Shown here: in pieces, positions 33,755-41,888 of the stretch | Layout: each line of letters starts with the position of its first letter | Numbering within the stretch: the first letter of the stretch is position 1 | Assembly (NCBI GenBank): GCA_027214255.1 | Contig: JAPWHL010000008.1 | Span: 62,001 to 126,000, forward strand | Length of the DNA: 64,000 bases | Reading direction: 5' to 3' | Source: Roseovarius aestuarii | Lineage (GTDB): Bacteria > Pseudomonadota > Alphaproteobacteria > Rhodobacterales > Rhodobacteraceae | The notes under the pieces: model-generated | What the model saw: the letters and a program-made list of their open reading frames with translations, nothing else | What the model was told of the DNA's origin: nothing | Databases searched by the model: none | Made by a program: the position numbers and the translations under genes

Positions 33755-34407
33755 CCAAATCGGTACAGTCGTTCGGGCTATCTAATTACTTTATAACAAT
33801 TAATTATCCACTCACCCGGACATGGGCAATACCGTGAATTCCGCGCTTGCTTTGGCGTTAGAGGGGCTTTCCAGGGTAGCAGGGCAAGAATGACTACCAC
33901 ATCACTTAGCTCGTTAACCGCGAATGCCGCTGCCCACAGTGCAGCGCCGAAAAAGAATGGGCGAAAGCCATAGGGCAGGACTGCGGGCCCACGCCATGCG
34001 CGTATCTGCGCGACTCATCTGACTGTATCCTTGCGAACAGTGTCGTTGCTTTGGGCACATTGATTTGGCCAGGTCTTTCAAATACGTATTCCAGCCCAAG
34101 CGGCGCAAAGCGCGTCGTTGCCCTTGTATCCACCTCACGAAAGATGCCCTTCGCGCTCAACTCTTCGTCATCACGGCCAAAACGCGCAGGTATCGCTTGC
34201 GCTTGCGCAGGCAAGGTTCCAGATATGAAACACGCCCCAAGCTGCGCTTGCGGGCCAAGGATGGCCAGACGTCAGCCACCCTGTCCAAAACTCCCGAACC
34301 ACGCCGAGCCGGACACTGATATGACATGGACGGCAGGCGTTTTGTGACGACACTATACCGCGGGCCACATAGTAAGGACCGCAAGATACGAGCAGAAAGG
34401 AACAGGC
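33755..34407. other. Degraded region between histidine kinase and YkuD genes
   Basis: A 653-base stretch without an intact gene. Its left third is AT-rich like the kinase; its right two thirds return to the host composition. It holds the nnrS fragment (33870-34018). A minus-strand frame just upstream (34214 down to about 34020) has a charged, protein-like composition (RDDEELSAKGIFREVDT) but no recognised family, and may be another eroded gene. Confidence 0.5.
33870..34018 (-). pseudogene. nnrS: Truncated, frameshifted 5' end of nnrS
   Basis: An ATG at 34018 with AAGGA upstream starts MSRADTRMAW; after a frame change the next frame continues RGPAVLPYGFRPFFFGAALW then AAAFAV, the signature N-terminus and first helix of NnrS (GFRPFF motif), a heme/copper membrane protein tied to nitric oxide stress. 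Similarity stops around 33900, and the kinase gene ends at 33754. The frame change falls where loss of five bases from a CGTGG repeat would explain it. What is left is a gene start with the rest deleted. Confidence 0.55.
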
Positions 34408-34965
34408 ATGAGCACACCAATAAACCGGCGCGGCGCTTTGATCTCGGGCCTTGCTATGGCCGGAAGTCTGGCAATGCCCACTGTCCTGCGCGCGCAGGAT
34501 GCAACGCGGCGCAACACCTCTAGCTTTGTTGCGCAGGACTGGCGGGATCACTTTGACACATTGGGGGTCGCGACAATCGTGGCGGATACCAGTTCCCGCG
34601 CTCTTAGCTATTGGAACGCCGATGGCACCGATTACCGGGTCTATCCCACCTCTGTCCCCATGAGCGAAGAGCTGACCAAACGCGGCTATACCAAGATCGT
34701 CCGAAAAAAGGTCGGCCCGGACTGGACCCCGACAGCGTCGATGGTCAAACGGTTTCCGCATTACAAATACATGCCGCCCGGCCCCGACAATCCACTTGGC
34801 ACCCATGCCATGTATCTCAGCTGGCCCGCCTATCTGATCCACGGCACGCATGACACACGCAAGATCGGCCGCCAATCGTCTGACGGCTGTATCGGCCTTT
34901 ACAACGCCAAGATCGAAGAACTGTTTGCCCTCTGCCCTATAGGCACACAGGTGCGTATCATCTGA
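34408..34965 (+). CDS. L,D-transpeptidase (YkuD) family protein
   Basis: A 185-aa exported protein. A Tat-like signal (NRRGALISGLAMAGSLAMP) precedes a YkuD domain with the active-site block HGTHDTRKIGRQSSDGCIG (residues 145-163, nucleophile Cys161). Such enzymes form 3-3 peptidoglycan cross-links or attach proteins to the wall in the periplasm. AAGGA precedes the ATG. It stands 108 bases upstream of soxG; a hairpin separates them, so common transcription is uncertain. Confidence 0.88.
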   Translation: MSTPINRRGALISGLAMAGSLAMPTVLRAQDATRRNTSSFVAQDWRDHFDTLGVATIVADTSSRALSYWNADGTDYRVYPTSVPMSEELTKRGYTKIVRKKVGPDWTPTASMVKRFPHYKYMPPGPDNPLGTHAMYLSWPAYLIHGTHDTRKIGRQSSDGCIGLYNAKIEELFALCPIGTQVRII

Positions 34966-34972
34966 TATCATA

Positions 34973-34996
34973 GGCCCGGTGACGTATTGCCGGGCC
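34973..34996 (+). terminator. Hairpin after the YkuD gene
   Basis: GGCCCGG at 34973-34979 pairs with CCGGGCC at 34990-34996 around a 10-base loop, eight bases after the stop. There is no T-run, so termination would be weak. Confidence 0.45.
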
Positions 34997-35073
34997 ACAT
35001 GACGACGCGCTTGCGTTTCAAACGCCAATGTTGTGATATTCACGGAATGGAATTTGTTCCATGGGGGGATCAC

Positions 35074-35991
35074 ATGCAGATGGACAGACGCCGGATGCTG
35101 GCAGGTTTGGGTGGAACCGCCCTATGCGCCGCACCAACAACCAGCATTGCACGTACCATGATGGAATTCGGCCACAGCCGGATCATTGGCATCAGCGACG
35201 GCAATCTGGTCCTGCCGGGGTCGTTCTACTTTGATGCCTTGCCGCAAGATGCGCTGCCCCCTCTGCTTAGCAAATACAATCTATCGCGGGATCAATTAAC
35301 CCCGCCTTGCAACCTGACCCTCCTGCGCCAGCCTGACAGAACAGTCCTGTTTGATGCTGGGGCCGGATCGGCCTTTATGCCCAGCGCAGGCGAGATGCTA
35401 AATAGCCTTGACGCCGAAGGGCTGACACCGGACGACATTACCCATGTTGTGTTCACCCACGCCCATCCGGATCACCTATGGGGCATTCTGGATGATTTCG
35501 ATGACCCGGTTTTCCCGCAGGCTCAACTGATGATGGGTCAGGCCGAATGGACCTATTGGACCGATCCCGACACGGTAGACACTATTGACGAGGCGCGCGC
35601 CTCATTTGCCGTCGGGGCGGCGCGCCGTCTCGCGGCTGTCAGAAAACAGATCACGCTATTTGACGGCGGCGAGGAAATCCTGCCCGGTATCATGGCCCAT
35701 TCCACGCCCGGCCATACCCCCGGGCACATGTCATTCGAAATTCGCGAGGGCACCGACGCAGTGATGGTGGGCGGCGATGCGATTGCCAATCACCATATCG
35801 CATTCGAGCACCCGGATTGGCCCAACGCAGCGGATCAAGACCCGAATTTGGGCGCGCAAACCCGCCTGCGCCTGCTGGACCAACTGGTTGATGACGAACT
35901 GCCGCTTCTGGGCTTTCACCTGCCGCACGGCGGGTTGGGCCGCGTTGAGCGATCAGATGACACCTATCGCTTTGTTCCGGAGGACGCATAA
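35074..35991 (+). CDS. soxG: SoxG-like metallo-beta-lactamase-fold protein, Tat-exported
   Basis: A 305-aa periplasmic MBL-fold hydrolase. The N-terminus has a twin-arginine-type signal (MDRRRMLAGLGGTALCAA), and the zinc motif HAHPDH is intact at residues 129-134, with further ligands in HSTPGHTPGH and GGDAI. Length and position next to soxH agree with SoxG of Paracoccus pantotrophus, which is not required for thiosulfate oxidation in vitro. The ATG at 35074 follows GGGGGG. Its TAA shares a base with the soxH ATG (TAATG). Confidence 0.75.
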   Translation: MQMDRRRMLAGLGGTALCAAPTTSIARTMMEFGHSRIIGISDGNLVLPGSFYFDALPQDALPPLLSKYNLSRDQLTPPCNLTLLRQPDRTVLFDAGAGSAFMPSAGEMLNSLDAEGLTPDDITHVVFTHAHPDHLWGILDDFDDPVFPQAQLMMGQAEWTYWTDPDTVDTIDEARASFAVGAARRLAAVRKQITLFDGGEEILPGIMAHSTPGHTPGHMSFEIREGTDAVMVGGDAIANHHIAFEHPDWPNAADQDPNLGAQTRLRLLDQLVDDELPLLGFHLPHGGLGRVERSDDTYRFVPEDA

Positions 35992-36941
35992 TGCGCTGGA
36001 TGATACCGTTTGCCCTGAGTGTAGCCGTGGCCGCCACGGCCCACGCCAGCGAGGATATCGCCGATAAATACCCTACCTCGTTGCTCTATGATAAACCCTA
36101 CGAGGTGATCCCTGGCGTTTTCTCGGCCATCGGAGCGACAGCCCCGCCGACCTATGAAAACGCGGGTCACAACAACAATCTGTCCTTTATCGTCACCGGT
36201 GAAGGCGTGGTCGTGGTAAATGGCGGCGCGTCTTATGGTTTGGCCAAGGCATTGCATACCGAGATCGAGGCCGTCACCGATCAGCCCGTCAAACTGGTCT
36301 TTAACGAAAACGGTCAGGGCCATGCCGTTCTGGGCAACAACTATTGGGCCGAACAGGGCGTGCCCATTGTGGCCCATGTCGATGCCGCTGCCGAGGTCGA
36401 GGCGCACGGCGGCACGATTCTGGAAACCATGCAACGCTATAACAAGGACCGCGCCGAGGGCACCGAAGTGCAGCTTCCTACCGAGACCTTTGAGGATGAG
36501 TACATCGTCGAAATGGGTGATTTTCGCATCGAAGCGCGGTATCTAGGCCCTGCCCACTCACCCGGCGACATTGTGATCTGGCTACCCAAACAAGGGTTGG
36601 TCATTTCGGGGGATATGGCCTTTCATGAACGCATGCTGCCGATTTTTGCTGACACGTATACGGCTGACTGGCTGGAAACATGGGATACAGAATTCGAGCC
36701 GCTCAAGGCCACCTATGTCATACCCGGGCACGGCCACCCCACAAATATGGATCAGGTGCGCCGCTATACCAAAGACTACCTTGTCTATCTGCGGGAAAAG
36801 ATTGGGGAACATCTGGACGCGGGCGGTGGTCTGGCCGACGCGTATTATGTCGATCAAACCCCCTACAAGACCCTCGACACCTTTGAGGAACTGGCAACCA
36901 AAAACGCCGGACGGGTGTTTGAACAGATGGAGTTTGAATAA
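35991..36941 (+). CDS. soxH: SoxH-like metallo-beta-lactamase-fold protein with altered metal motif
   Basis: A 316-aa exported protein (signal peptide MRWMIPFALSVAVAATAHAS) with an MBL fold. The first metal motif, HxHxDH in active hydrolases, reads NENGQGH at residues 105-111, while later ligands remain (GPAHSPGD, ISGDMAF, IPGHGHP). The length equals that of Paracoccus SoxH. Coupled to soxG by a one-base overlap. The changed motif suggests mononuclear metal binding or a different chemistry from that of SoxG. Its role in sulfur oxidation is undefined. Confidence 0.75.
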   Translation: MRWMIPFALSVAVAATAHASEDIADKYPTSLLYDKPYEVIPGVFSAIGATAPPTYENAGHNNNLSFIVTGEGVVVVNGGASYGLAKALHTEIEAVTDQPVKLVFNENGQGHAVLGNNYWAEQGVPIVAHVDAAAEVEAHGGTILETMQRYNKDRAEGTEVQLPTETFEDEYIVEMGDFRIEARYLGPAHSPGDIVIWLPKQGLVISGDMAFHERMLPIFADTYTADWLETWDTEFEPLKATYVIPGHGHPTNMDQVRRYTKDYLVYLREKIGEHLDAGGGLADAYYVDQTPYKTLDTFEELATKNAGRVFEQMEFE

Positions 36942-37179
36942 GCGGAAACGCGGCGCATATTGCCGGCCAACGAATATGCTCGAGGCCGGAAAATAGGGCC
37001 AGAATCGTCAAGGCCAAACCGCTAGGCGCGCAGCATTCCCCTCACGCGGCCCTGATGGAATTTTATTCTCTCTTTGCGCCATTGCGCAGAACAAAGTGCC
37101 ACGCCACACCCCTTGACCTTTGGCCAAGAATCTCGACCTAAGGCGCGACGTTTCTGTTTTCCCAAAGGGAGAGTCCGCC

Positions 37180-38223
37180 ATGCTGTTCGAGCTTTATGAT
37201 CTGCCATTTGACGCGCAATCTGCGCATCTGCTTCTGGGTCTGGCCTTGGGGCTGGTGTTTGGCATTGCCGCACAGATCAGCCGGTTTTGCTTGCGTCGCG
37301 GGCTGGTCGCCGGACCCGATCGTGCGCCCGCTTTGGGTACTTGGGCCGCAGCCCTTGCGACAGCAATCGTTGCCACCACATTCGCGACGTGGGCCGGGTG
37401 GGTCGACCTGTCGGATCACCGCCTTATGGCCAGTGAATTACCTCTTTTGGCCGTCGTTATTGGCGGGCTGGCTTTTGGCATCGGCATGGTTCTGACACGC
37501 GGCTGCATCAGCCGCCTGACCGTTCTAGGCGGCACAGGCAACCTGCGCGCGCTTAGCGTGATTGTGATCTTTGCTCTGGTCGCCCACGCCACGCTGAAGG
37601 GTGTGTTTGCCCCACTGCGCGTCGCGCTGGGATCCGTGACGGTGGATACTGGCATCGCATCGCTGGCGGAACTGCCCGGCGGTCTTTTGACGTGGGCCGC
37701 ATTGCTGGTTGCCGGGTTGGTTGCCGCCGTTGCGGCGTTGAAACCACGCCCTTTGCATGTCGCGCTGGCCATGGTGGTTGGTCTGACCGTCGCCTTTGGC
37801 TGGATCGCAACCGGGATGTTGCTGATGGACGAATTTGACCCGCTGCCCGTTCAATCGATGGCCTTCACCTCACCTTGGGCTGACACATTGTTCTGGACCA
37901 TTGCCTCCAGCGCGATCCCGGCCGGGTTCGGTGTGGGAATGGTCAGCGGCGTTTTGGGCGGAGCGTTTCTCTCGGCGCTGGTTCGAGGCGAGCTCGCCTT
38001 TGCCAGCTTTACGGATGCCCCCCAAACGTTGCGGTATTCTGCGGGCGGGGCGCTGATGGGGTTCGGCGGTGTTCTGGCCGGGGGGTGCACCGTAGGCGCA
38101 GGCCTGTCGGGTGTGTCGATGCTAAGCATTGCGGCTATTGTCGCACTCGCATCCATCGCCACCGGGGCGCTGATCACAGACCGGGCCTTGGGGCGCGCGC
38201 CTGCTATGCAACCCGCCGAGTAA
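37180..38223 (+). CDS. soxT: YeeE/YedE-family sulfur transporter (SoxT-like), copy 1
   Basis: A 347-aa membrane protein with about nine or ten hydrophobic helices and the family's paired cysteine motifs: SRFCLRRG near residue 37 and GGVLAGGCTVGAGLSG near the end, plus TRGCISR in the middle. YeeE imports thiosulfate through such cysteines, and SoxT proteins accompany sox loci. GGGAGAG precedes the ATG at 37180. A 238-base spacer separates it from soxH. A second, distinct copy lies beyond soxR (49682-50746), so the sox region is bracketed by the two. Confidence 0.85.
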   Translation: MLFELYDLPFDAQSAHLLLGLALGLVFGIAAQISRFCLRRGLVAGPDRAPALGTWAAALATAIVATTFATWAGWVDLSDHRLMASELPLLAVVIGGLAFGIGMVLTRGCISRLTVLGGTGNLRALSVIVIFALVAHATLKGVFAPLRVALGSVTVDTGIASLAELPGGLLTWAALLVAGLVAAVAALKPRPLHVALAMVVGLTVAFGWIATGMLLMDEFDPLPVQSMAFTSPWADTLFWTIASSAIPAGFGVGMVSGVLGGAFLSALVRGELAFASFTDAPQTLRYSAGGALMGFGGVLAGGCTVGAGLSGVSMLSIAAIVALASIATGALITDRALGRAPAMQPAE

Positions 38224-38279
38224 ACGCACGCGCAACTTGCAAGAACGCCGACCCAAGGTCAGAGATTAATCAGAGGCCC

Positions 38280-38711
38280 TTATTCAAGGGCCTCTTGCAC
38301 GATGTCTTCCAGCATGGATTGCACCTCTTGCATCGCCCCTTCGGGATAGGTGCGATAGCCGATCATCACATCGCCCCCCTGATCCGCCACAAAGATACCG
38401 TAGGGGCAATGTGCGATATTCATCGGATCGGCCTCCATCACCTTGCGCGACAGTTGAGCCGAGCAAAACAAGAAAACATCCGCCTCGTTAAACAGTTGTT
38501 TGGTGCTGCCCACATCAGCCCCGGTGCGATTCAACATCTCGCCAGTGTGGCTAACGTAATCGATCACCAAACCGCGCCCGATGATGGCGTTTTCCACAGC
38601 AAAAGCCGCATCATCAAAGCTGCCATCATAAGGATGCGTGACCGCCTGATCGCCTGCCATGCATGCCCCGGCCACCGTTGTGAACAGGCCGGCGATTATA
38701 AGATGTTTCAT
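38280..38711 (-). CDS. DUF302 family exported protein
   Basis: A 143-aa protein with a signal peptide (MKHLIIAGLFTTVAGACMAG) and a DUF302 domain (FDDAAFAVENAIIGRGL, IAHCPYGIFVAD). DUF302 proteins have a ferredoxin-like alpha/beta fold, and several occur beside sulfur or redox genes; the function is unknown. It is downstream of soxF on the same strand, 96 bases away, and convergent with soxT copy 1, so it may be read as the last gene of the sox operon. Confidence 0.8.
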   Translation of the reverse strand: MKHLIIAGLFTTVAGACMAGDQAVTHPYDGSFDDAAFAVENAIIGRGLVIDYVSHTGEMLNRTGADVGSTKQLFNEADVFLFCSAQLSRKVMEADPMNIAHCPYGIFVADQGGDVMIGYRTYPEGAMQEVQSMLEDIVQEALE

Positions 38712-38807
38712 CTGGTGTCCCTTCTTTTTCCAACTCTATTCAATCACGGTCTCGCCCGCCGGACATTGACGCAGGTCACATCCGGCCGGTTTTTCTGGCA
38801 GGCTGAT

Positions 38808-40070
38808 CTAGCCGAATGTATCAGCGACGATACCCGCATACCAACCCTCAGATTCTTCATAGGTGGCTTTGCGCAGTTCCGCGCTTTCGCCGGTGGATGA
38901 CACGAACCCGTCTACCTTTGCGATCTTTACCTGCGTCGCCTCGTACGTTGCGCCGACTTTCACGCCATTGTCCGTATCAATCAACGACCAGCAGGTATTG
39001 GTGTACTTCGCCGGGAACACCTTGGAACCAGTCAGCGCACCGCGCACCGCGTTGGCACAAACCTTTGCCTGAGAATTGGCTGCAAATCCCGATTTTGGCA
39101 TATCGCCCTGATTGGCGGCATCACCCAATACATAGATGTCGGGATCGGCCTTGCTGCTCATATCGGCAGGGTTGATCGGTGCCCAGTTGCCATCCGTGAC
39201 CCCCGCCATTTCTGCAATATGGCCCGCTTTCATGGCAGGAATGACGTTACACACATCCACCTTGGTTTCTTCGCCATCGATTGTGATCGTCATCGCCTCG
39301 GCATCTACCGACACGTTACTTCCGCCAAACTCCTGACCGATCCAATCAATCATACCCGGATAGCTGTCTGCCCAGCCTTCCTGAAATAACCCCATCTTCG
39401 AAAACGTCGATTTAGGGTCGGCAACGATAATCTTGGCTGTAGGGTTCGTGGCCTTTAAGACGTGGGCCACCATCGAGATACGCTCGTAGGGGCCGGGAGG
39501 GCATCTATACGGGTTTGGTGGGGCAACCATGGCAAACCTGCCGCCTTCGGGTATCGCCGCGATCTGGGCCTTTAGCAGCTCGGTCTGCGAGCCACCTTTA
39601 TAGGCGTGGGGCATAGCATTTTGTGTCGCCAGCGACCATCCTTCGACAGCCCCCTCTATAAAATCAATACCGGGACTGAGGATCAGCTTGTCATAGGGCA
39701 AGGATGCGCCGCTGGCCAAACGGACGGACTTGATGTCGCGGTCCACACCTACAGCCCAATCATGTACCACGTTGACCCCGTATTTGGCGGCCAACGTGCC
39801 ATAGCTGTGGCCCAGATCATCCATCTTCTTAAATCCCCCCAGATAGAGGTTTGAAAAAAAGCAGGTGAAATAGGTCCGGGATGGTTCGATCAAAGTAACG
39901 GCGACCGCGCCTTTGCTGTCCTTGGCGATGTAACGTGCAGCCGTGGCCCCACCGGGACCGCCACCAATGACAAGGACGCGCGGCTTGCCATGCCCGTCGG
40001 CCAGAACGGCGGGGGCGGCAAGGGCCGCGGCGGTGGCGGTATGCAAAAACAGGCGTCTGTTCAATGTCAT
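38808..40070 (-). CDS. soxF: SoxF, flavoprotein of flavocytochrome c sulfide dehydrogenase type
   Basis: A 420-aa periplasmic FAD protein with an export signal (LNRRLFLHTATAAALAAPAVLADG), the dinucleotide motif VLVIGGGPGGATAARYI and conserved cysteines (YFTCFFSN, NPYRCPPGPYER) that in FccB form the redox-active disulfide. It pairs with the diheme cytochrome SoxE just upstream to make a sulfide:cytochrome c oxidoreductase-like complex that also raises Sox activity in Paracoccus. GGGAGG precedes the ATG at 40070. Confidence 0.92.
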   Translation of the reverse strand: MTLNRRLFLHTATAAALAAPAVLADGHGKPRVLVIGGGPGGATAARYIAKDSKGAVAVTLIEPSRTYFTCFFSNLYLGGFKKMDDLGHSYGTLAAKYGVNVVHDWAVGVDRDIKSVRLASGASLPYDKLILSPGIDFIEGAVEGWSLATQNAMPHAYKGGSQTELLKAQIAAIPEGGRFAMVAPPNPYRCPPGPYERISMVAHVLKATNPTAKIIVADPKSTFSKMGLFQEGWADSYPGMIDWIGQEFGGSNVSVDAEAMTITIDGEETKVDVCNVIPAMKAGHIAEMAGVTDGNWAPINPADMSSKADPDIYVLGDAANQGDMPKSGFAANSQAKVCANAVRGALTGSKVFPAKYTNTCWSLIDTDNGVKVGATYEATQVKIAKVDGFVSSTGESAELRKATYEESEGWYAGIVADTFG

Positions 40071-40101
40071 TGGTCTGTACCTCCCAAAGAACGGACCCCG
40101 T

Positions 40102-40830
40102 TTAGTCGAGATCCTTGAAATATGCGGCCAGCCCGGCGATTTCTTCGTCACTCAAACGGCGTGCCATCATTTGCATAACGGGGTGCAGGCGCAGGCCGGA
40201 TTTGTAGGCATGCATGGCCACGACGAAATCCTCGGTTGGCCAGCGCGTGATTGACGGGACACCCTGTACGCTACCATCGATCTGATGGCAGGTCACACAT
40301 GCGCTGGAAAGATATTCACCGAGTTCCGCATCCCCGACCAATGCCCGTGTATCAGGGGAAATGTCATGATCCGCGCCCTGCACAGTTGGCGCGGCTTCGG
40401 GGATGTTGGCCGGGTCGTCCGAGAACATGCGCAAAAACGCCAGCAGGTCGGCCCTGTCCTGCGGGTTGGGCATGCCACCATAGCTCATCCGCGTTTTAGA
40501 GATCAGCGCGCGCGGGTTTTCGACATATGCGTCCAGTGTCTTGGCCGTCCAGATCAGCCCGTCATGCCCCGCGCGGGTCATAGATTGGGAATACCAAAAC
40601 CCATCATGCGCGGCGACCTTGCGCCCGAAAATGCCGTTCAGATGTGGCCCGATGCGATCCTGTGCACCCTGCCCCACCTCATGACACCCTTTGCATTGTG
40701 TAAAGATGCGTGCGCCTGCATCTGCGTCGCCCCGTTTCCCGGCCCGCGCCTCAGCGTGGGCGACACAGCTCCATGCGACGCTGGCCATCACTATAACAGC
40801 CAGCGTTGCTATGGAGGGGCGCACATGCAT
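40102..40830 (-). CDS. soxE: SoxE, diheme c-type cytochrome
   Basis: A 242-aa periplasmic cytochrome: signal peptide to about residue 26, heme sites CKGCH (46-50) and CVTCH (178-182), and Met-rich regions that supply axial ligands. It is the electron-accepting partner of SoxF. It starts two bases after the soxD stop, so the two are translated together. Confidence 0.9.
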   Translation of the reverse strand: MHVRPSIATLAVIVMASVAWSCVAHAEARAGKRGDADAGARIFTQCKGCHEVGQGAQDRIGPHLNGIFGRKVAAHDGFWYSQSMTRAGHDGLIWTAKTLDAYVENPRALISKTRMSYGGMPNPQDRADLLAFLRMFSDDPANIPEAAPTVQGADHDISPDTRALVGDAELGEYLSSACVTCHQIDGSVQGVPSITRWPTEDFVVAMHAYKSGLRLHPVMQMMARRLSDEEIAGLAAYFKDLD

Positions 40831-40832
40831 CG

Positions 40833-41888
40833 TCAGTTTGGAAAGCTGGCCAGATACGCGATTATTGCGGCCAGATCTTCGTCCTTTTTCAGGCCATTAA
40901 AGCCCATTTTGGTGCCCTTCATGAAGCCTTTGGGTTTTGCAAGAAAAGCCCTCAGATTGTCCTCATCCCAGACCAGCCCATCATCGGCCATGCGCATCAA
41001 AGGCTTTGAGTATTTGAACCCGTCCACCTGTCCAGCCGCATGACCAACAATACCTGTGAGGATCGGGCCGACACGGTTTTTCGCCCCCTCTCCAACTTGG
41101 TGGCAGGCCTTGCACTTGCGGAATACTTTTTCGCCTGCCTCGATCAATACAGGATCAAGGGCGGCCACCTCTTCTTTTTGGGGTTCAGATTCGGCTGCTG
41201 TCTCTTGCGCAGAGGCGTCTGCAAGCAGCTGGGCACCCACTTGTGCGGGCTCGACATTGGACTCGTCGCTTTGGGGCGTAACGTCCAATACCATCGCGCG
41301 CATGGTCACTTTGACCTCATCCTTGCACTCCGTCATGCACGGGTCGCCAGAAAACTGGTCGTATTCAGTTTCCGCGCGATCATCGACGATAAACCCGTCC
41401 GCATTGGGCATCTCGAACCGGGCCAAAGTCTGATCGGACAATTCGAAATCGTCCTCCACCAGATCATTGGAGTAAAGGATGTAAGCGACAATCGCGTAAA
41501 CCTCATCCGGCTTCAGAGATTGCGCGTCGCCAAATGGCATCGAACGATTAATGTAATCCCACGTGGTCGTCAGGTAAGGCCAATAACTGCCCACGGTTTT
41601 TACCGGGTCTTCGCGATCCAAAGTGTCCCAACCACCCGCCAACTTGGGCCAATTGCCCAAACCCTCGGCAAAGTCACCGTGACACGAGGCGCATTTTTCG
41701 GCAAATATTTCCTCTCCGTCATACGCGTTTCCGGACCCCGGAGGCAGGCCCCGACCATCGGGGCGCACCGCAACATCCCATGCGGCGATTTCTTCGGGCA
41801 GAGCGTCACGTCCAAGGCCCAGTTTATCGGCATGCCCCGCGCTGCCCACAACAGCCAACACTGCGGCGAGTTTAAGAAACTTCGACAT
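40833..41888 (-). CDS. soxD: SoxD, diheme cytochrome subunit of sulfane dehydrogenase
   Basis: A 351-aa diheme cytochrome c with signal peptide (to about Ala20) and heme sites CASCH (66-70) and CKACH (259-263); the C-terminal domain resembles cytochrome c2 (VGPILTGIVGH, GTKMGFNG). With SoxC it removes six electrons from the sulfane sulfur on SoxY, allowing full oxidation to sulfate. Its start overlaps the soxC end by 17 bases. Confidence 0.95.
   Translation of the reverse strand: MSKFLKLAAVLAVVGSAGHADKLGLGRDALPEEIAAWDVAVRPDGRGLPPGSGNAYDGEEIFAEKCASCHGDFAEGLGNWPKLAGGWDTLDREDPVKTVGSYWPYLTTTWDYINRSMPFGDAQSLKPDEVYAIVAYILYSNDLVEDDFELSDQTLARFEMPNADGFIVDDRAETEYDQFSGDPCMTECKDEVKVTMRAMVLDVTPQSDESNVEPAQVGAQLLADASAQETAAESEPQKEEVAALDPVLIEAGEKVFRKCKACHQVGEGAKNRVGPILTGIVGHAAGQVDGFKYSKPLMRMADDGLVWDEDNLRAFLAKPKGFMKGTKMGFNGLKKDEDLAAIIAYLASFPN

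Noticed and set aside
34051..34347. 98-codon plus-strand frame in the degraded region
   Set aside because: It is Ser/Pro/Arg/Ala-rich, typical of the antisense of a coding strand; the minus strand carries the likelier remnants.
34171..35073. 300-codon minus-strand frame across the YkuD gene
   Set aside because: It overlaps the YkuD coding region on the opposite strand and shows no motif; the YkuD active site on the plus strand is decisive.
36942..37179. Possible promoter TTGACC-17-TAAGGC before soxT copy 1
   Set aside because: Only the -35 half is close to consensus; the -10 is poor, so it is not listed as a feature.
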